Positions 36,552 to 49,105 of a stretch of DNA of 64,000 bases are shown in pieces. A model generated the notes under the pieces. That model had not been told where the DNA came from and searched no databases. It worked only from the letters and a program-made list of their open reading frames with translations. Position numbers and translations under genes: made by a program. The stretch is taken from contig NZ_FWFR01000001.1 in assembly GCF_900172325.1 (NCBI RefSeq), positions 1,566,335-1,630,334 on the forward strand, given 5' to 3'. Source of the DNA: Oceanibacterium hippocampi (GTDB taxonomy: Bacteria; Pseudomonadota; Alphaproteobacteria; Sneathiellales; Sneathiellaceae). Numbering within the stretch: position 1 is the first letter of the stretch; every line of letters starts with the position of its first letter.

Positions 36552-37489
36552 TGGCCCTCGAACGGAACAGCGGACTGATCGACCGGCTGCCGGCGGTGCG
36601 CGGCAGCTACCGGGCCGATGTGCCGCTTGCAAAATTCACCTGGTTCCGCGTCGGCGGCCCGGCCGAGGTCCAGTTCAAGCCGGCCGATGCCGACGATCTC
36701 GCCGCCTTCCTCGCCGGACGCCCGGCCGACGTGCCGGTGACCGTGATCGGCGTCGGCACCAACATGCTGATCCGCGACGGTGGCATTCGGGGTGTCGTCG
36801 TCCGCCTCGGGCCGGCCTTCGCCGAGATCGCGATCGCCGACGGCGAGATCGTCGCCGGCGCCGCGGCCCAGGATCTGACCGTCGCCCGCAGCGCCGCCCG
36901 GGCAGGCGTGGCAGGGCTCGAATTCCTGAGCGGCATTCCGGGCGTGATCGGCGGCGCGCTGCGCATGAACGCTGGCGCCTACGGCCGCGAGATCAGCGAC
37001 GTGCTGGTCTCCGCCAGCGCCCTCGACGGGCAGGGCGGGCGGCACGAACTCGCCGCCGACGAGCTCGGCCTTACTTACCGCCACAGCAGTGTGCCGGGCG
37101 ACTGGATCTTCATCTCGGCCCGGTTGCGCGGCGGGAGCGACAGCCCGGCCGCGATCGAGGCCCGCATGGCCGAGATCCAGGCGAAGCGCGAGGCCAGCCA
37201 ACCGATCCGCGCGCGTACCGGCGGCTCGACCTTCGCCAATCCGCCGGGTCGCAAGGCCTGGGAGCTGATCGACGGGGCCGGCTGTCGCGGCTTGCGCCGT
37301 GGCGGCGCGATGGTGTCGGAGCAGCACACCAATTTCCTGATCAACACCGGCACGGCGACCGCCGCCGACCTCGAGGGGCTGGGCGAGGAAGTTCGCCGCC
37401 GGGTCTTCGAGAAATACGCGGTCGAGCTTCGCTGGGAGATCGAGCGGGTCGGCGAATTCGCCGACAAGCCGGGGAGGACGGTCGCATGA
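36548..37489 (+). CDS. murB: UDP-N-acetylenolpyruvoylglucosamine reductase MurB
   Basis: 313 residues. FAD-binding motifs [12 protein letters not shown] near 32, [19 protein letters not shown] near 68 and [18 protein letters not shown] near 127; the C-terminal domain has [18 protein letters not shown] with the catalytic serine, then [10 protein letters not shown]. This layout fits the type IIa/IIb short form. It makes UDP-MurNAc. The ATG at 36548 sits inside the murC stop, and the following codon is also ATG. Confidence 0.97.
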   Translation: MMALERNSGLIDRLPAVRGSYRADVPLAKFTWFRVGGPAEVQFKPADADDLAAFLAGRPADVPVTVIGVGTNMLIRDGGIRGVVVRLGPAFAEIAIADGEIVAGAAAQDLTVARSAARAGVAGLEFLSGIPGVIGGALRMNAGAYGREISDVLVSASALDGQGGRHELAADELGLTYRHSSVPGDWIFISARLRGGSDSPAAIEARMAEIQAKREASQPIRARTGGSTFANPPGRKAWELIDGAGCRGLRRGGAMVSEQHTNFLINTGTATAADLEGLGEEVRRRVFEKYAVELRWEIERVGEFADKPGRTVA

Positions 37490-38397
37490 AGCATGTCGCG
37501 GTGCTCATGGGCGGCTGGTCGACCGAACGCGAGGTCTCGCTGGTGAGCGGGCACGCCTGTGTCGCGGCGCTGACGGAAGCCGGCTACCGGGTCACCCCGG
37601 TCGACGTCGACCGCAACGTAAGCAGCCATCTGCAGGCACTTGCCCCGGATGTCTGCTTCAACGCGCTGCATGGACGGTTCGGCGAGGACGGGACGATCCA
37701 GGGCCTGCTGGAGATCATGGGCATCCCCTACACCCATTCCGGTGTGATGGCCTCGGCGCTGGCGATGAACAAGCCGGTCGCGAAGACGCTGTTCGCCGCG
37801 GCGGGGCTCCGCTGCGCCGAGGGCGAGGTCACCACGCGCAAGGCGCTGGCCGCCGGCCGGACGCCCGACGTGCCCTATGTCATCAAGCCGCTCAACGAGG
37901 GATCGAGCGTCGGCGTCAGCCTCGTCTTCGAGGGCGACAACCAGAGTTTCTCCGATGCCGACTGGCCCTTCGGCGAGGAGGTGCTGGTCGAGCGCTACAT
38001 TCCCGGCCGGGAAATCCAGGTCGCGGTGATGGGCGACGAGGCGCTCGGCGCCGTCGAGATCCGCCCGCTCGGCCGCTTCTACGACTACGAGGCGAAATAT
38101 ACCGGCGGCAAGGCCGAGCATCTGATGCCGGCGCCGCTCGACGAGACGGACTATGCCGAGGCGCTCGACATCGCGCTCCGCGCGCACAGGGCGCTGCACT
38201 GCCGGGGCGTGAGCCGCGCCGACCTGCGCTTCGACGATACCGGCGGGGCGGGCGAGCGCGGCTTCTACCTGCTGGAAATCAACACCCAGCCCGGCATGAC
38301 GCCGCTCAGCCTGGTGCCGGAAATCGCCGCCGCGCGCGGCATCGACTTCAAGACGCTGGTCGCATGGATGGTGGAGGACGCGGGATGCGATCGCTGA
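37486..38397 (+). CDS. ddl: D-alanine:D-alanine ligase Ddl
   Basis: 303 residues, an ATP-grasp enzyme. MGGWSTEREVSLVSG near 8 replaces the usual GGxSxEHEVS loop; the grasp region has VIKPLNEGSSVGVS near 125, and the metal site is LLEINTQPGMTPLSLVPEIA near 264. It supplies the dipeptide used by MurF. It overlaps murB as ATGA and ftsQ by 13 bases. Confidence 0.97.
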   Translation: MKHVAVLMGGWSTEREVSLVSGHACVAALTEAGYRVTPVDVDRNVSSHLQALAPDVCFNALHGRFGEDGTIQGLLEIMGIPYTHSGVMASALAMNKPVAKTLFAAAGLRCAEGEVTTRKALAAGRTPDVPYVIKPLNEGSSVGVSLVFEGDNQSFSDADWPFGEEVLVERYIPGREIQVAVMGDEALGAVEIRPLGRFYDYEAKYTGGKAEHLMPAPLDETDYAEALDIALRAHRALHCRGVSRADLRFDDTGGAGERGFYLLEINTQPGMTPLSLVPEIAAARGIDFKTLVAWMVEDAGCDR

Positions 38398-39422
38398 TGG
38401 CGATGATCACCGGCCGGTCGGCAACCGGTCGCGGAACCCGGGGCAAGACGTCGGCCGGGAGCGGAACCCGGGCCGGGCGCAAGCCCAAGACCCGGGCCGT
38501 GCCGGTGCGCGCCGAACCGAAACTCCGGGTCGCGAAGCCGGCCGCGCCGAACGCGCCGCGCAAGGTGCCGACGGCGACGAAGCGCGACAACCGGCGCACG
38601 CCGACCCGGCGCGGCAGCGGCAAGCGCCCGGCGCCGCGCTGGCTGGCGCCGACGCTCGTCGCGGCCTCCGTGCTGGTCGTCGCGGGCGGGGTGGCCGGTG
38701 GCGGCTACCTGCTCTACCAGGGCGGCTATGTCGACCGCATGGGCGCGGCCGCCAACGACACGCTGCGGGCCGGCATGATGCGGGCCGGGCTGGTGCTGCG
38801 CGACGTCACGGTGGAAGGCCGGCGGCGGACCGATGCCGACGACATCCTGCGCGCCGTCGGCGTCGCCCGGGGCGATCCGATCTTCGACATCGACCCGTAC
38901 GAGATCCGCCAGCGCATCGAGCGGCTCGGCTGGGTCCGCTCGGCGAGCGTCGAGCGCCGGCTGCCCGACAGCGTGCATATCCGCCTGGAGGAACGGCGGC
39001 CGTTCGCCCGCTGGCAGCACGAGGGCCAGACGGTGCTGATCAGCCGCGACGGCAGCGTGATCGTGAAGTCCGATCCGGCCGAGTTCCGTTTCCTGCCACG
39101 GGTCGTCGGCGGCGGCGCCGAGGCGGTCGCGGCGAAGCTGTTCGACCAGCTTGCCGAGAAGCCGGAGCTGTTCGCCCGGGTCCGCAACGCGATCCGTGTC
39201 CGCGACCGGCGCTGGGACCTGCAACTCGACAACGGGATCATCGTCAAGCTGCCCGAGGACGGCATGAAGGAGGCCTGGTTGCGCCTCGCGCTTCTCGAGG
39301 CCGACGACGCGATTCTCGCCCGCGACCTGCTCGCCATCGATCTCAGGGTGCCCGGGCGGGTCTTCGTCCGGCTGACGCCCGATGCGGCGGCGGTGCGGCG
39401 CCAACCGGGGAAAGACACGTAG
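38385..39422 (+). CDS. ftsQ: Cell division protein FtsQ
   Basis: 345 residues from the ATG at 38385, which has GGAGG seven bases upstream; other in-frame ATG codons lie at 38364 and 38397. A long basic, proline- and alanine-rich cytoplasmic region (about 1-85) precedes one membrane segment (about 87-110). A POTRA domain follows (LRDVTVEGRRRTDADDILRAVGV, near 135-205), then the FtsQ beta domain. It recruits FtsB/FtsL to the division site. Cytoplasmic tails of this length are usual in alphaproteobacterial FtsQ. Confidence 0.93.
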   Translation: MRSLMAMITGRSATGRGTRGKTSAGSGTRAGRKPKTRAVPVRAEPKLRVAKPAAPNAPRKVPTATKRDNRRTPTRRGSGKRPAPRWLAPTLVAASVLVVAGGVAGGGYLLYQGGYVDRMGAAANDTLRAGMMRAGLVLRDVTVEGRRRTDADDILRAVGVARGDPIFDIDPYEIRQRIERLGWVRSASVERRLPDSVHIRLEERRPFARWQHEGQTVLISRDGSVIVKSDPAEFRFLPRVVGGGAEAVAAKLFDQLAEKPELFARVRNAIRVRDRRWDLQLDNGIIVKLPEDGMKEAWLRLALLEADDAILARDLLAIDLRVPGRVFVRLTPDAAAVRRQPGKDT

Positions 39423-39469
39423 TGAGCAGTGCAGATGCAACACGAACAGCCAGGGGGAAAGGCCGTAAC

Positions 39470-40714
39470 ATGGTCGCTGTAGGTCGAAACGGGCCGCTTG
39501 CGGCGCTTGATATCGGAACGACGAAGGTATGCTGCTTCGTCGCGCGCCAGGATGCCGGCGCGTTGCGCGTTACCGGGATCGGGCATCAGGTGTCGCATGG
39601 CCTCAGGGCCGGTGCGATCACCGACATGGAGGCGGCCGAGGAATCGATCCGTGCGGCCGTCGATGCCGCCGAGCGCATGGCCGGGGAAACGATCCGCGAG
39701 GTCGTCGTCAGCCTGTCCGGCGGCCAGCCGGTCTCGCACACCGTCGGTGTCGAGGTCGCGATCGCCGGGCACGAGGTCGGCGACAGCGACCTGCGCCGGG
39801 TCATGGACCAGGCCCGCGCGCGGCAGGAGCCGGGCGACCGCGAGGTCATCCACGCCCTTCCGGTCGGCTATACCATCGACGGCAGCCGCGGCATCCGCGA
39901 TCCGCGCGGCATGTACGGCGAGCGTCTCGGCGTGAACATGCACGTTGTGACGGCGCAGACCGGCGCCCTCCGGAACCTGGCGATCTGCATCGAGCGCTGC
40001 CACCTGCAGGTCGCCGACATCGCTGTCGCGCCGTACGTCTCGGGCCTCGCCTGCCTGGTCGAGGACGAGATGGATCTCGGCGTCACGGTGATCGAGATGG
40101 GCGGCGGCACGACCTCGCTCGCGATCTTCTACGACGGCGCCGTGGTCCATACCGACGTGATCCCGATCGGCGGCACGCATGTCACCAGCGACATCGCCCG
40201 GGGCCTCGCGACCACGACCGCCCATGCCGAGCGGCTGAAGACGCTCTACGGCAGCGCCATTCCGAGCCCGTCGGACGAGAAGGAACTGGTCGACGTGCCG
40301 CTGATCGGCGAGCAGGACGACGACGTCGCCAATCATGTGCCGCGCTCGATGCTGGTCGGGATCGTCAAGCCGAGGATCGAGGAGACGCTGGAACTCGTTC
40401 GCGACCGGCTGATCACCTCGGGCCTGGAGAAGGCGGCCGGGCGCCGGGTCGTGCTGACCGGCGGCGCCAGCCAGCTTGCCGGCGTGCGCGAGCTCGCCGC
40501 CCGCATGCTCGACAAGCAGGTCCGGCTCGGCAAGCCGATCCGCATCAAGGGCCTGGCCGACGCCACCGGCGGCCCGGCCTTCGCGGCCTGTGCCGGGCTG
40601 CTGTCCTACGCAACCATGGAACAGCGTGACGCGACGCCACGCCGTCTTCGCGACGAAAGCGCCGCAACGGGAACCTTCGGCCGGCTGGGACGCTGGCTGA
40701 AGCAGAACTTCTGA
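39470..40714 (+). CDS. ftsA: Cell division protein FtsA
   Basis: 414 residues from the ATG at 39470, chosen because GGGGGAAAGG lies just before it; a GTG at 39422 overlapping the ftsQ stop would add 16 residues. Actin-fold motifs: AALDIGTTKVCCFVA near 10, then VIEMGGGTTSLAIF near 208 and VLTGGASQLAGVRELA near 328. The C-terminal LGRWLKQNF is the amphipathic membrane-targeting helix. It tethers FtsZ to the membrane and connects it to late divisome proteins. Confidence 0.95.
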   Translation: MVAVGRNGPLAALDIGTTKVCCFVARQDAGALRVTGIGHQVSHGLRAGAITDMEAAEESIRAAVDAAERMAGETIREVVVSLSGGQPVSHTVGVEVAIAGHEVGDSDLRRVMDQARARQEPGDREVIHALPVGYTIDGSRGIRDPRGMYGERLGVNMHVVTAQTGALRNLAICIERCHLQVADIAVAPYVSGLACLVEDEMDLGVTVIEMGGGTTSLAIFYDGAVVHTDVIPIGGTHVTSDIARGLATTTAHAERLKTLYGSAIPSPSDEKELVDVPLIGEQDDDVANHVPRSMLVGIVKPRIEETLELVRDRLITSGLEKAAGRRVVLTGGASQLAGVRELAARMLDKQVRLGKPIRIKGLADATGGPAFAACAGLLSYATMEQRDATPRRLRDESAATGTFGRLGRWLKQNF

Positions 40715-40777
40715 GACGATGACCACTAGACGCAACCGCATTGACCCTTGTGACCTGAGCGACCGGGAGGTTTGGAA

Positions 40778-42448
40778 ATGGGACTGAACTTGAGCGCACC
40801 GACTGATACCGAGCTGAAGCCGAAGATCGTTGTCTTCGGGGTTGGCGGAGCCGGCGGAAACGCCATCAACAACATGATCGAGTCCGAGCTTCAGGGGGTC
40901 GAGTTCGTCGCCGCGAACACCGACGCCCAGGCACTCGCCCAGTCCCGTGCGGCCCGCCGCATCCAGCTCGGCGCGGCACTGACCCAGGGTCTCGGCGCCG
41001 GTTCCAAGCCCGAGGTCGGCTGCAAGGCGGCCGAGGAGACGATCGAGGAGATCGTCCAGGAGCTCGAAGGCTGTCACATGTGCTTCATCACCGCCGGCAT
41101 GGGCGGCGGGACCGGCACGGGCGCGGCCCCCGTGGTCGCCGAGGCGGCCCGCCAGCTCGGCATCCTTACCGTCGGCGTGGTCACCAAGCCGTTCCAGTTC
41201 GAGGGATCGCACCGCTCGCGCCTCGCCGAGGAGGGGATCCGCGAACTGCAGCATTATGTCGACACGCTCATTGTCATTCCGAACCAGAACCTGTTCCGTC
41301 TCGCCAACGAGAAGACGACCTTCGCCGATGCCTTCCGCATGGCGGACAACGTGCTCCACTCGGGCGTTCGCGGGGTCACCGACCTGATGGTCATGCCGGG
41401 CCTGATCAATCTCGACTTCGCCGACGTCAACACGGTGATGAGCGAGATGGGCAAGGCGATGATGGGGACGGGCGAGGCCGAGGGCGAGACCCGGGCGATC
41501 GACGCGGCCGAGGCGGCGATCTCCAACCCGCTGCTCGACGATGTCTCGATGAAGGGCGCCCGCGGCGTGCTCATCAACATCACCGGCGGTCTCGACCTCA
41601 CCCTCTACGAGGTCGACGAGGCGGCGAACCGGATCCGTTCGGAAGTCGACCCAGAAGCCAACATCATCGTCGGTTCGACCTTCGACGAGAGCATGGAAGG
41701 CAAGATGCGGGTTTCGGTCGTCGCCACCGGCATCGAGAGCGAGGCCAACTGCCAGCCGCGGCCGGTCAACGTGACGCCGCTCCGTCGTCCGGGCGAACGC
41801 CCGGCGATCGAACGGCCGACCGGCGAAGCCTCCTCCGCGCCGCGCACCCCCGAAGCCCAGCCGGTGACGGCCCAGGCGTCGGTCGAGGCAGCCGAGCTCC
41901 CGTTCGGCCAGGCCCAGCCGGCAATGGCCTCGGCCGGCGAAGCCGCCGCCGCGCCGCGCGCCTCGCTGGCCCGCGATTCCGGCCAGATGTCCGACCCGGC
42001 GCCTCAGATCGGCAACCTCGCCCTGTCGCGGGATGTCGAGCCGAATGCCCGTCGCGAGGACAGCTTCATCGCGCCGCGCCCGAGCCAGCCGAAGCAGGGC
42101 CCGACGCTGCGCAGCGGCGAGCGGCCGACCGAGGTCGGACCGACCGAGAAGCCGAAAAGGAAGTCGAGCTTCTTCGAGCGGATGACCAGCGTCGCCCGTG
42201 GCCACAAGGAGGACCAGGGGGAAGCGGCGTCGAAGCCGAACCCGATGTCGCGCCTGGCCCAGCCGGTCGAACGCGCCGCGCCCGCCGCGCCGGAACATGA
42301 CCCGGCCGACGATCTGCTCGACCAGGCGCCGGTCGCCCGCGAGCCGCGCAAGGCGGCCGTCCAGCCCGGCCGGGACAAGATCGTCCAGAAGCAGTTCGAG
42401 GAAGACCTGCTCGACATCCCGGCCTTCCTCCGTCGGCAGGCGAATTGA
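40778..42448 (+). CDS. ftsZ: Cell division GTPase FtsZ
   Basis: 556 residues from the ATG at 40778, with GGGAGG seven bases upstream. The GTPase domain has [16 protein letters not shown] near 18, the tubulin signature [11 protein letters not shown] near 109 and [11 protein letters not shown] near 211. From about 320 to 540 comes a long disordered linker rich in Pro, Ala, Glu and Gln. The last residues [13 protein letters not shown] are the conserved tail that binds FtsA. The long linker is typical of alphaproteobacteria. 63 bases separate it from ftsA. Confidence 0.97.
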   Translation: MGLNLSAPTDTELKPKIVVFGVGGAGGNAINNMIESELQGVEFVAANTDAQALAQSRAARRIQLGAALTQGLGAGSKPEVGCKAAEETIEEIVQELEGCHMCFITAGMGGGTGTGAAPVVAEAARQLGILTVGVVTKPFQFEGSHRSRLAEEGIRELQHYVDTLIVIPNQNLFRLANEKTTFADAFRMADNVLHSGVRGVTDLMVMPGLINLDFADVNTVMSEMGKAMMGTGEAEGETRAIDAAEAAISNPLLDDVSMKGARGVLINITGGLDLTLYEVDEAANRIRSEVDPEANIIVGSTFDESMEGKMRVSVVATGIESEANCQPRPVNVTPLRRPGERPAIERPTGEASSAPRTPEAQPVTAQASVEAAELPFGQAQPAMASAGEAAAAPRASLARDSGQMSDPAPQIGNLALSRDVEPNARREDSFIAPRPSQPKQGPTLRSGERPTEVGPTEKPKRKSSFFERMTSVARGHKEDQGEAASKPNPMSRLAQPVERAAPAAPEHDPADDLLDQAPVAREPRKAAVQPGRDKIVQKQFEEDLLDIPAFLRRQAN

Positions 42449-42767
42449 CAGTGGTGGAAGCCGGGGCGCGAGCCCCGGCTTCCGAATTCGCGCCCCGGGC
42501 TAGCGCGCGCGGTTGACCGCCGGCCCGGCAGTCCGCCATCCGATCCCGGCCGGAAATTGCGTTTTCCAAATTGGTAATATGGCGTTACAAAAGGTGAGTT
42601 GATCAGGGGGGCAGGCTTCGTTAGTGAATGGCGATGGAATGGCCGTGGATTCTTGGGCGACGGCCGAATTCCTGAAGTCGACGTCGTCGGCGAAGCGCCG
42701 GGCGAGAAATCGAGATCCCGATCCGGGCTGCATCCGGCAACGCCCGTCGCACCTTTGATACAAGTCT
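42449..42767. other. Intergenic region between ftsZ and lpxC
   Basis: 319 bases. After the hairpin it holds no gene I can support; short open frames lack ribosome sites. The stretch 42550-42600 is AT-rich and contains the palindrome CCAAATTGG (42566-42574, extended imperfectly to 13 bases). This is the likely promoter and operator region of lpxC, but I could not find a well-spaced -35/-10 pair. Confidence 0.5.
42456..42483 (+). terminator. Strong hairpin after ftsZ
   Basis: Arms GGAAGCCGGGGC (42456-42467) and GCCCCGGCTTCC (42472-42483) are perfectly complementary over 12 bases around a GCGA tetraloop. It starts 8 bases after the ftsZ stop. No T-run follows, so it may be a Rho-assisted or partial terminator, or a barrier that protects the ftsZ message. 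It separates ftsZ from lpxC. Confidence 0.7.
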
Positions 42768-43724
42768 GTGGGGCAAGAACTGTTGTTCAAGCAAAAGACC
42801 ATCAAGAACGAAGTCGCTTGCTCCGGAATCGGCCTGCATTGTGGCCGTGAAGTCTCTGTTCTTTTCCGCCCGGCACCGGAGAATTCCGGGATCCGCTTCG
42901 TCCGTTCCGACCTGCGCCGGAATGGCGCGGCGACGGATGACTGCATGATCGAGGCGCGCTATACCGCCGTCGCCGATACCATGCTCTGCACCACCCTCGG
43001 CAATCCGGGCGGTGCGAAGGTGGCGACCGTCGAGCATCTGCTGGCCGCCCTGTCCGGCCTCGGAATCGACAATCTCGTGATCGAGCTTGACGGCCCGGAA
43101 GTGCCGGCCGTGGACGGCTCATCGGCGCCGTTCGTCGCGCTTCTCGAAGGCATCGGGCTCGTCCGCCAGGACGCGGTGCGGCGCTACATCCGGATCGAGC
43201 GCGCCCTCCGCGTCGAGGATGGCGAACGCTTCGTCGCCGTCGAGCCGGCGGACGGGTTCGAGATCGGCTTCCGCATCCGCTTCCGCAATCCGCACATCGG
43301 CGAGCAGTCCTGCCGCTTCGAACTGAGCGACGGGGTCTTCCAGCGCGAACTCGCGGGTGCCCGCACCTTCGGCCTGTTCGAGGATGTCTCGCGCATGAAG
43401 GCGATGGGACTGGCCCAGGGCGGTTCGCTCGACAACGCCGTTGTCGTCGGCGACGACGGCGTGATGAACGAGGACGGGCTCCGCTTCGGCAACGAGTTCG
43501 TCCGCCACAAGGCGCTCGACGCGATCGGCGACCTCTACCTCGCCGGCGCGCCGATCCTCGGCCGCTTCCATGGCGACCTTGCCGGGCACAGCCTCAATGT
43601 CGCCCTGCTGCAGGCGCTGTTCGCGGACGAAACGGCCTGGTCCTACGTCGACGGGGAGGGCAACCGGCTGGCCGCCGGCGCCCCCTGGCCGAGTTCGCGC
43701 GCGGCGGCTCCGGCGCACGCCTGA
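42768..43724 (+). CDS. lpxC: UDP-3-O-acyl-N-acetylglucosamine deacetylase LpxC
   Basis: 318 residues. The start is a GTG at 42768, which places the usual QKTIKNEVACSGIGLHCG eight residues in. Zinc ligands are in TVEHLLAALSGLGI near 85 and RHKALDAIGDLYLAG near 245; the second domain has ELAGARTFGLFEDV near 195. It performs the committed step of lipid A synthesis. Its location at the end of the dcw cluster is usual in proteobacteria, but the 319-base gap and ftsZ hairpin suggest a separate promoter. Confidence 0.96.
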   Translation: MGQELLFKQKTIKNEVACSGIGLHCGREVSVLFRPAPENSGIRFVRSDLRRNGAATDDCMIEARYTAVADTMLCTTLGNPGGAKVATVEHLLAALSGLGIDNLVIELDGPEVPAVDGSSAPFVALLEGIGLVRQDAVRRYIRIERALRVEDGERFVAVEPADGFEIGFRIRFRNPHIGEQSCRFELSDGVFQRELAGARTFGLFEDVSRMKAMGLAQGGSLDNAVVVGDDGVMNEDGLRFGNEFVRHKALDAIGDLYLAGAPILGRFHGDLAGHSLNVALLQALFADETAWSYVDGEGNRLAAGAPWPSSRAAAPAHA

Positions 43725-43778
43725 GCCCTTCCGGCCCGATATTTCCAGACGCTCGTCAGCCGCCCCAGCGCGGACTGC

Positions 43779-44165
43779 CTATTCGACGGACTTCTGCGGG
43801 CCGTTCTCGGCAAGACTGCGGATCAGGCTGCTGACCGCGGTGCGCAGTCCCGGCTCGCTGATCTGGCCGTAGTTCCGCACCAGGTCGATCGTGCTGCGCC
43901 TGGTCCCGCCATGTTCGAGATCGGCGATCGGATGATTCGGCTCAAGGTCGTCGAAGAAATAGTGGATGTCGACGTCGAGTTCGTGGGCGATTTCATACAG
44001 CCGCCCGGCGCTCACCCGGTTGGCGCCGGTCTCGTATTTCTGTACCTGCTGATAGGAAATGCCGAGCGCGACGGCGACATGCTCCTGTGTCAGGCCGAGC
44101 TCGATTCGGCGTTTCCGGATTCGCTCCCCGACGTGGCGGTCCACGTTGTGTGCGAGCTTGTTCAT
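43779..44165 (-). CDS. XRE-family helix-turn-helix regulator
   Basis: 128 residues from the ATG at 44165, preceded by GGGGGAA. The HTH_3 domain covers about 12-72 (VGERIRKRRIELGLTQEHVAVALGISYQQVQKYETGANRVS), followed by IHYFFDDL and a variable tail. This form, with IHYFF after the HTH and a short C-terminus, is common in alphaproteobacteria, where relatives act as local or stress regulators. It converges on lpxC and diverges from bamD. Possible operators lie in its upstream region at 44218-44244 and 44314-44363. Confidence 0.9.
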   Translation of the reverse strand: MNKLAHNVDRHVGERIRKRRIELGLTQEHVAVALGISYQQVQKYETGANRVSAGRLYEIAHELDVDIHYFFDDLEPNHPIADLEHGGTRRSTIDLVRNYGQISEPGLRTAVSSLIRSLAENGPQKSVE

Positions 44166-44217
44166 CAAATTCCCCCGAGGATACGGAAAGGCGCGTGCCG
44201 GGGTCATGCATCCGGCG

Positions 44218-44244
44218 ACGTCCGTTGGTCGGGACGCCGGACGT
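44218..44244 (-). promoter_or_regulatory. Inverted repeat upstream of the XRE regulator
   Basis: ACGTCCG (44218-44224) and CGGACGT (44238-44244) are perfect inverted copies with a 13-base spacer, 53-79 bases before the XRE start. Centre-to-centre spacing is 20 bases, about two helical turns, which suits a dimeric regulator. Autoregulation is inference. Confidence 0.45.
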
Positions 44245-44313
44245 TCGACCCCGCCGCTTTTCCTTGATCAGTGTTTCGTCGGATCGCTCCGATATTGCAT
44301 TGAAGTGTAGGAT

Positions 44314-44363
44314 GGTTGGATTCGCCATGACATTCGTCGAAAGTATAGGTTGGAAAATCAACC
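44314..44363 (+). repeat. Direct GGTTGGA repeats in the XRE/bamD divergent region
   Basis: GGTTGGA occurs at 44314-44320 and 44348-44354, 34 bases apart, and the second copy forms a short inverted repeat with CAACC at 44359-44363. The stretch is more AT-rich than its surroundings. It lies between two divergent genes and could be a regulator site. Two copies of seven bases could also be chance. Confidence 0.35.
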
Positions 44364-44406
44364 ATACGGATGCATGGCGAGCCGTCTCCGGGCGCGTTCG
44401 AGGCAG

Positions 44407-44434
44407 TTGCCCGACGGCCATTATCCTCTATAGT
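44407..44434 (+). promoter_or_regulatory. Sigma-70-like promoter of bamD
   Basis: TTGCCC at 44407-44412 and TATAGT at 44429-44434 with a 16-base spacer, 25 bases before the bamD ATG. Four of six bases match at each element. The divergent neighbour makes an own promoter necessary. Confidence 0.6.
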
Positions 44435-44458
44435 CCGCGCGTGGAGAACGTGGTGACT

Positions 44459-45295
44459 ATGATCCGAACGAACCGTTACGGCCGCGCCGTGCGCCGCATC
44501 CGGCGCCTCGCTCCGGCGCTCGCGCTTGCCCTGCTGCTTGGAGCCTGCGCCGGCTCCGAGGAGGAATATGTCGAGCGCCCGGTCGACGAGCTTTACAACT
44601 CGGCCATGAACCAGCTCGAGAACGGCGAGTATGTCATCGCCGCCCAGCAGTTCGACGAGGTCGAGCGCCAGCATCCCTATTCGGTCTGGGCGACCAAGGC
44701 CCAGGTCATGGCGGCCTTCGCCAACTATCAGAGCAACCGCTACGACGACGCGATCCTTGCCGCCGAGCGCTTCATCCAGCTCCATCCCGGCCACAAGGAC
44801 ACGCCCTACGCCTATTACCTGATCGCGATCAGCTACTACGAGCAGATCGCCGATGTCGGGCGCGACCAGAAGCTCACCCAGCTCGCGCTGAACGCGCTCG
44901 ACGAGGTCGTGCGCCGCTATCCCAACAGCGAGTACGCCCGCGACGCGCGCCTCAAGATCGACCTGACCCAGGATCATCTGGCGGGCAAGGAAATGCGCAT
45001 CGGCCGCTACTACCTGCGCCAGGGCCATTATGTCGCGGCGATCAACCGCTTCCGTACGGTGGTCGAGAACTACCAGACGACATCGCATGTGCCCGAGGCG
45101 CTGCACCGCCTCACCGAGGCCTATCTGGAACTCGGTGTCGTCGACGAGGCGCAGGCGGCGGCAGCGGTGCTCGGATTCAATTTCCCGGGCAGCGAATGGT
45201 ATCTCGATTCGTACGCTCTCCTGACCGGCAAGAATCTCCGGCCCGAGGCGAACGAGAGTTCCTGGATCGTTCGTGCCTGGGATAACGTCTTTTGA
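44459..45295 (+). CDS. bamD: Outer-membrane protein assembly factor BamD
   Basis: 278 residues from the ATG at 44459. The lipoprotein signal ends in lipobox LLGAC near 27-31. TPR units follow: ELYNSAMNQLENGEYVIAAQQFDEVERQHPYS near 46-77, then DDAILAAERFIQLHPG, and RQGHYVAAINRFRTVVENY near 185. BamD is the essential lipoprotein of the BAM complex that inserts beta-barrels such as the porin in this window. In alphaproteobacteria it usually follows lpxC, as here, with one regulator gene between them. Confidence 0.95.
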   Translation: MIRTNRYGRAVRRIRRLAPALALALLLGACAGSEEEYVERPVDELYNSAMNQLENGEYVIAAQQFDEVERQHPYSVWATKAQVMAAFANYQSNRYDDAILAAERFIQLHPGHKDTPYAYYLIAISYYEQIADVGRDQKLTQLALNALDEVVRRYPNSEYARDARLKIDLTQDHLAGKEMRIGRYYLRQGHYVAAINRFRTVVENYQTTSHVPEALHRLTEAYLELGVVDEAQAAAAVLGFNFPGSEWYLDSYALLTGKNLRPEANESSWIVRAWDNVF

Positions 45296-45308
45296 CGGCT
45301 GACGGGCG

Positions 45309-49098
<3,790 letters not shown>

Positions 49099-49105
49099 AC
49101 TCCGC

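Noticed and set aside
40745-40777. TTGACC before ftsZ, resembling a -35 box.
   Set aside because: No acceptable -10 at 16-18 bases; an ftsZ promoter cannot be supported from this alone.
38726-42298. A 1190-codon minus-strand frame across ftsQ, ftsA and ftsZ.
   Set aside because: Same antisense effect; no domain, start context or independent promoter.
42599-42850. A plus-strand open frame upstream of and overlapping lpxC.
   Set aside because: No ribosome site, overlaps lpxC in another frame, and its codon use does not fit.
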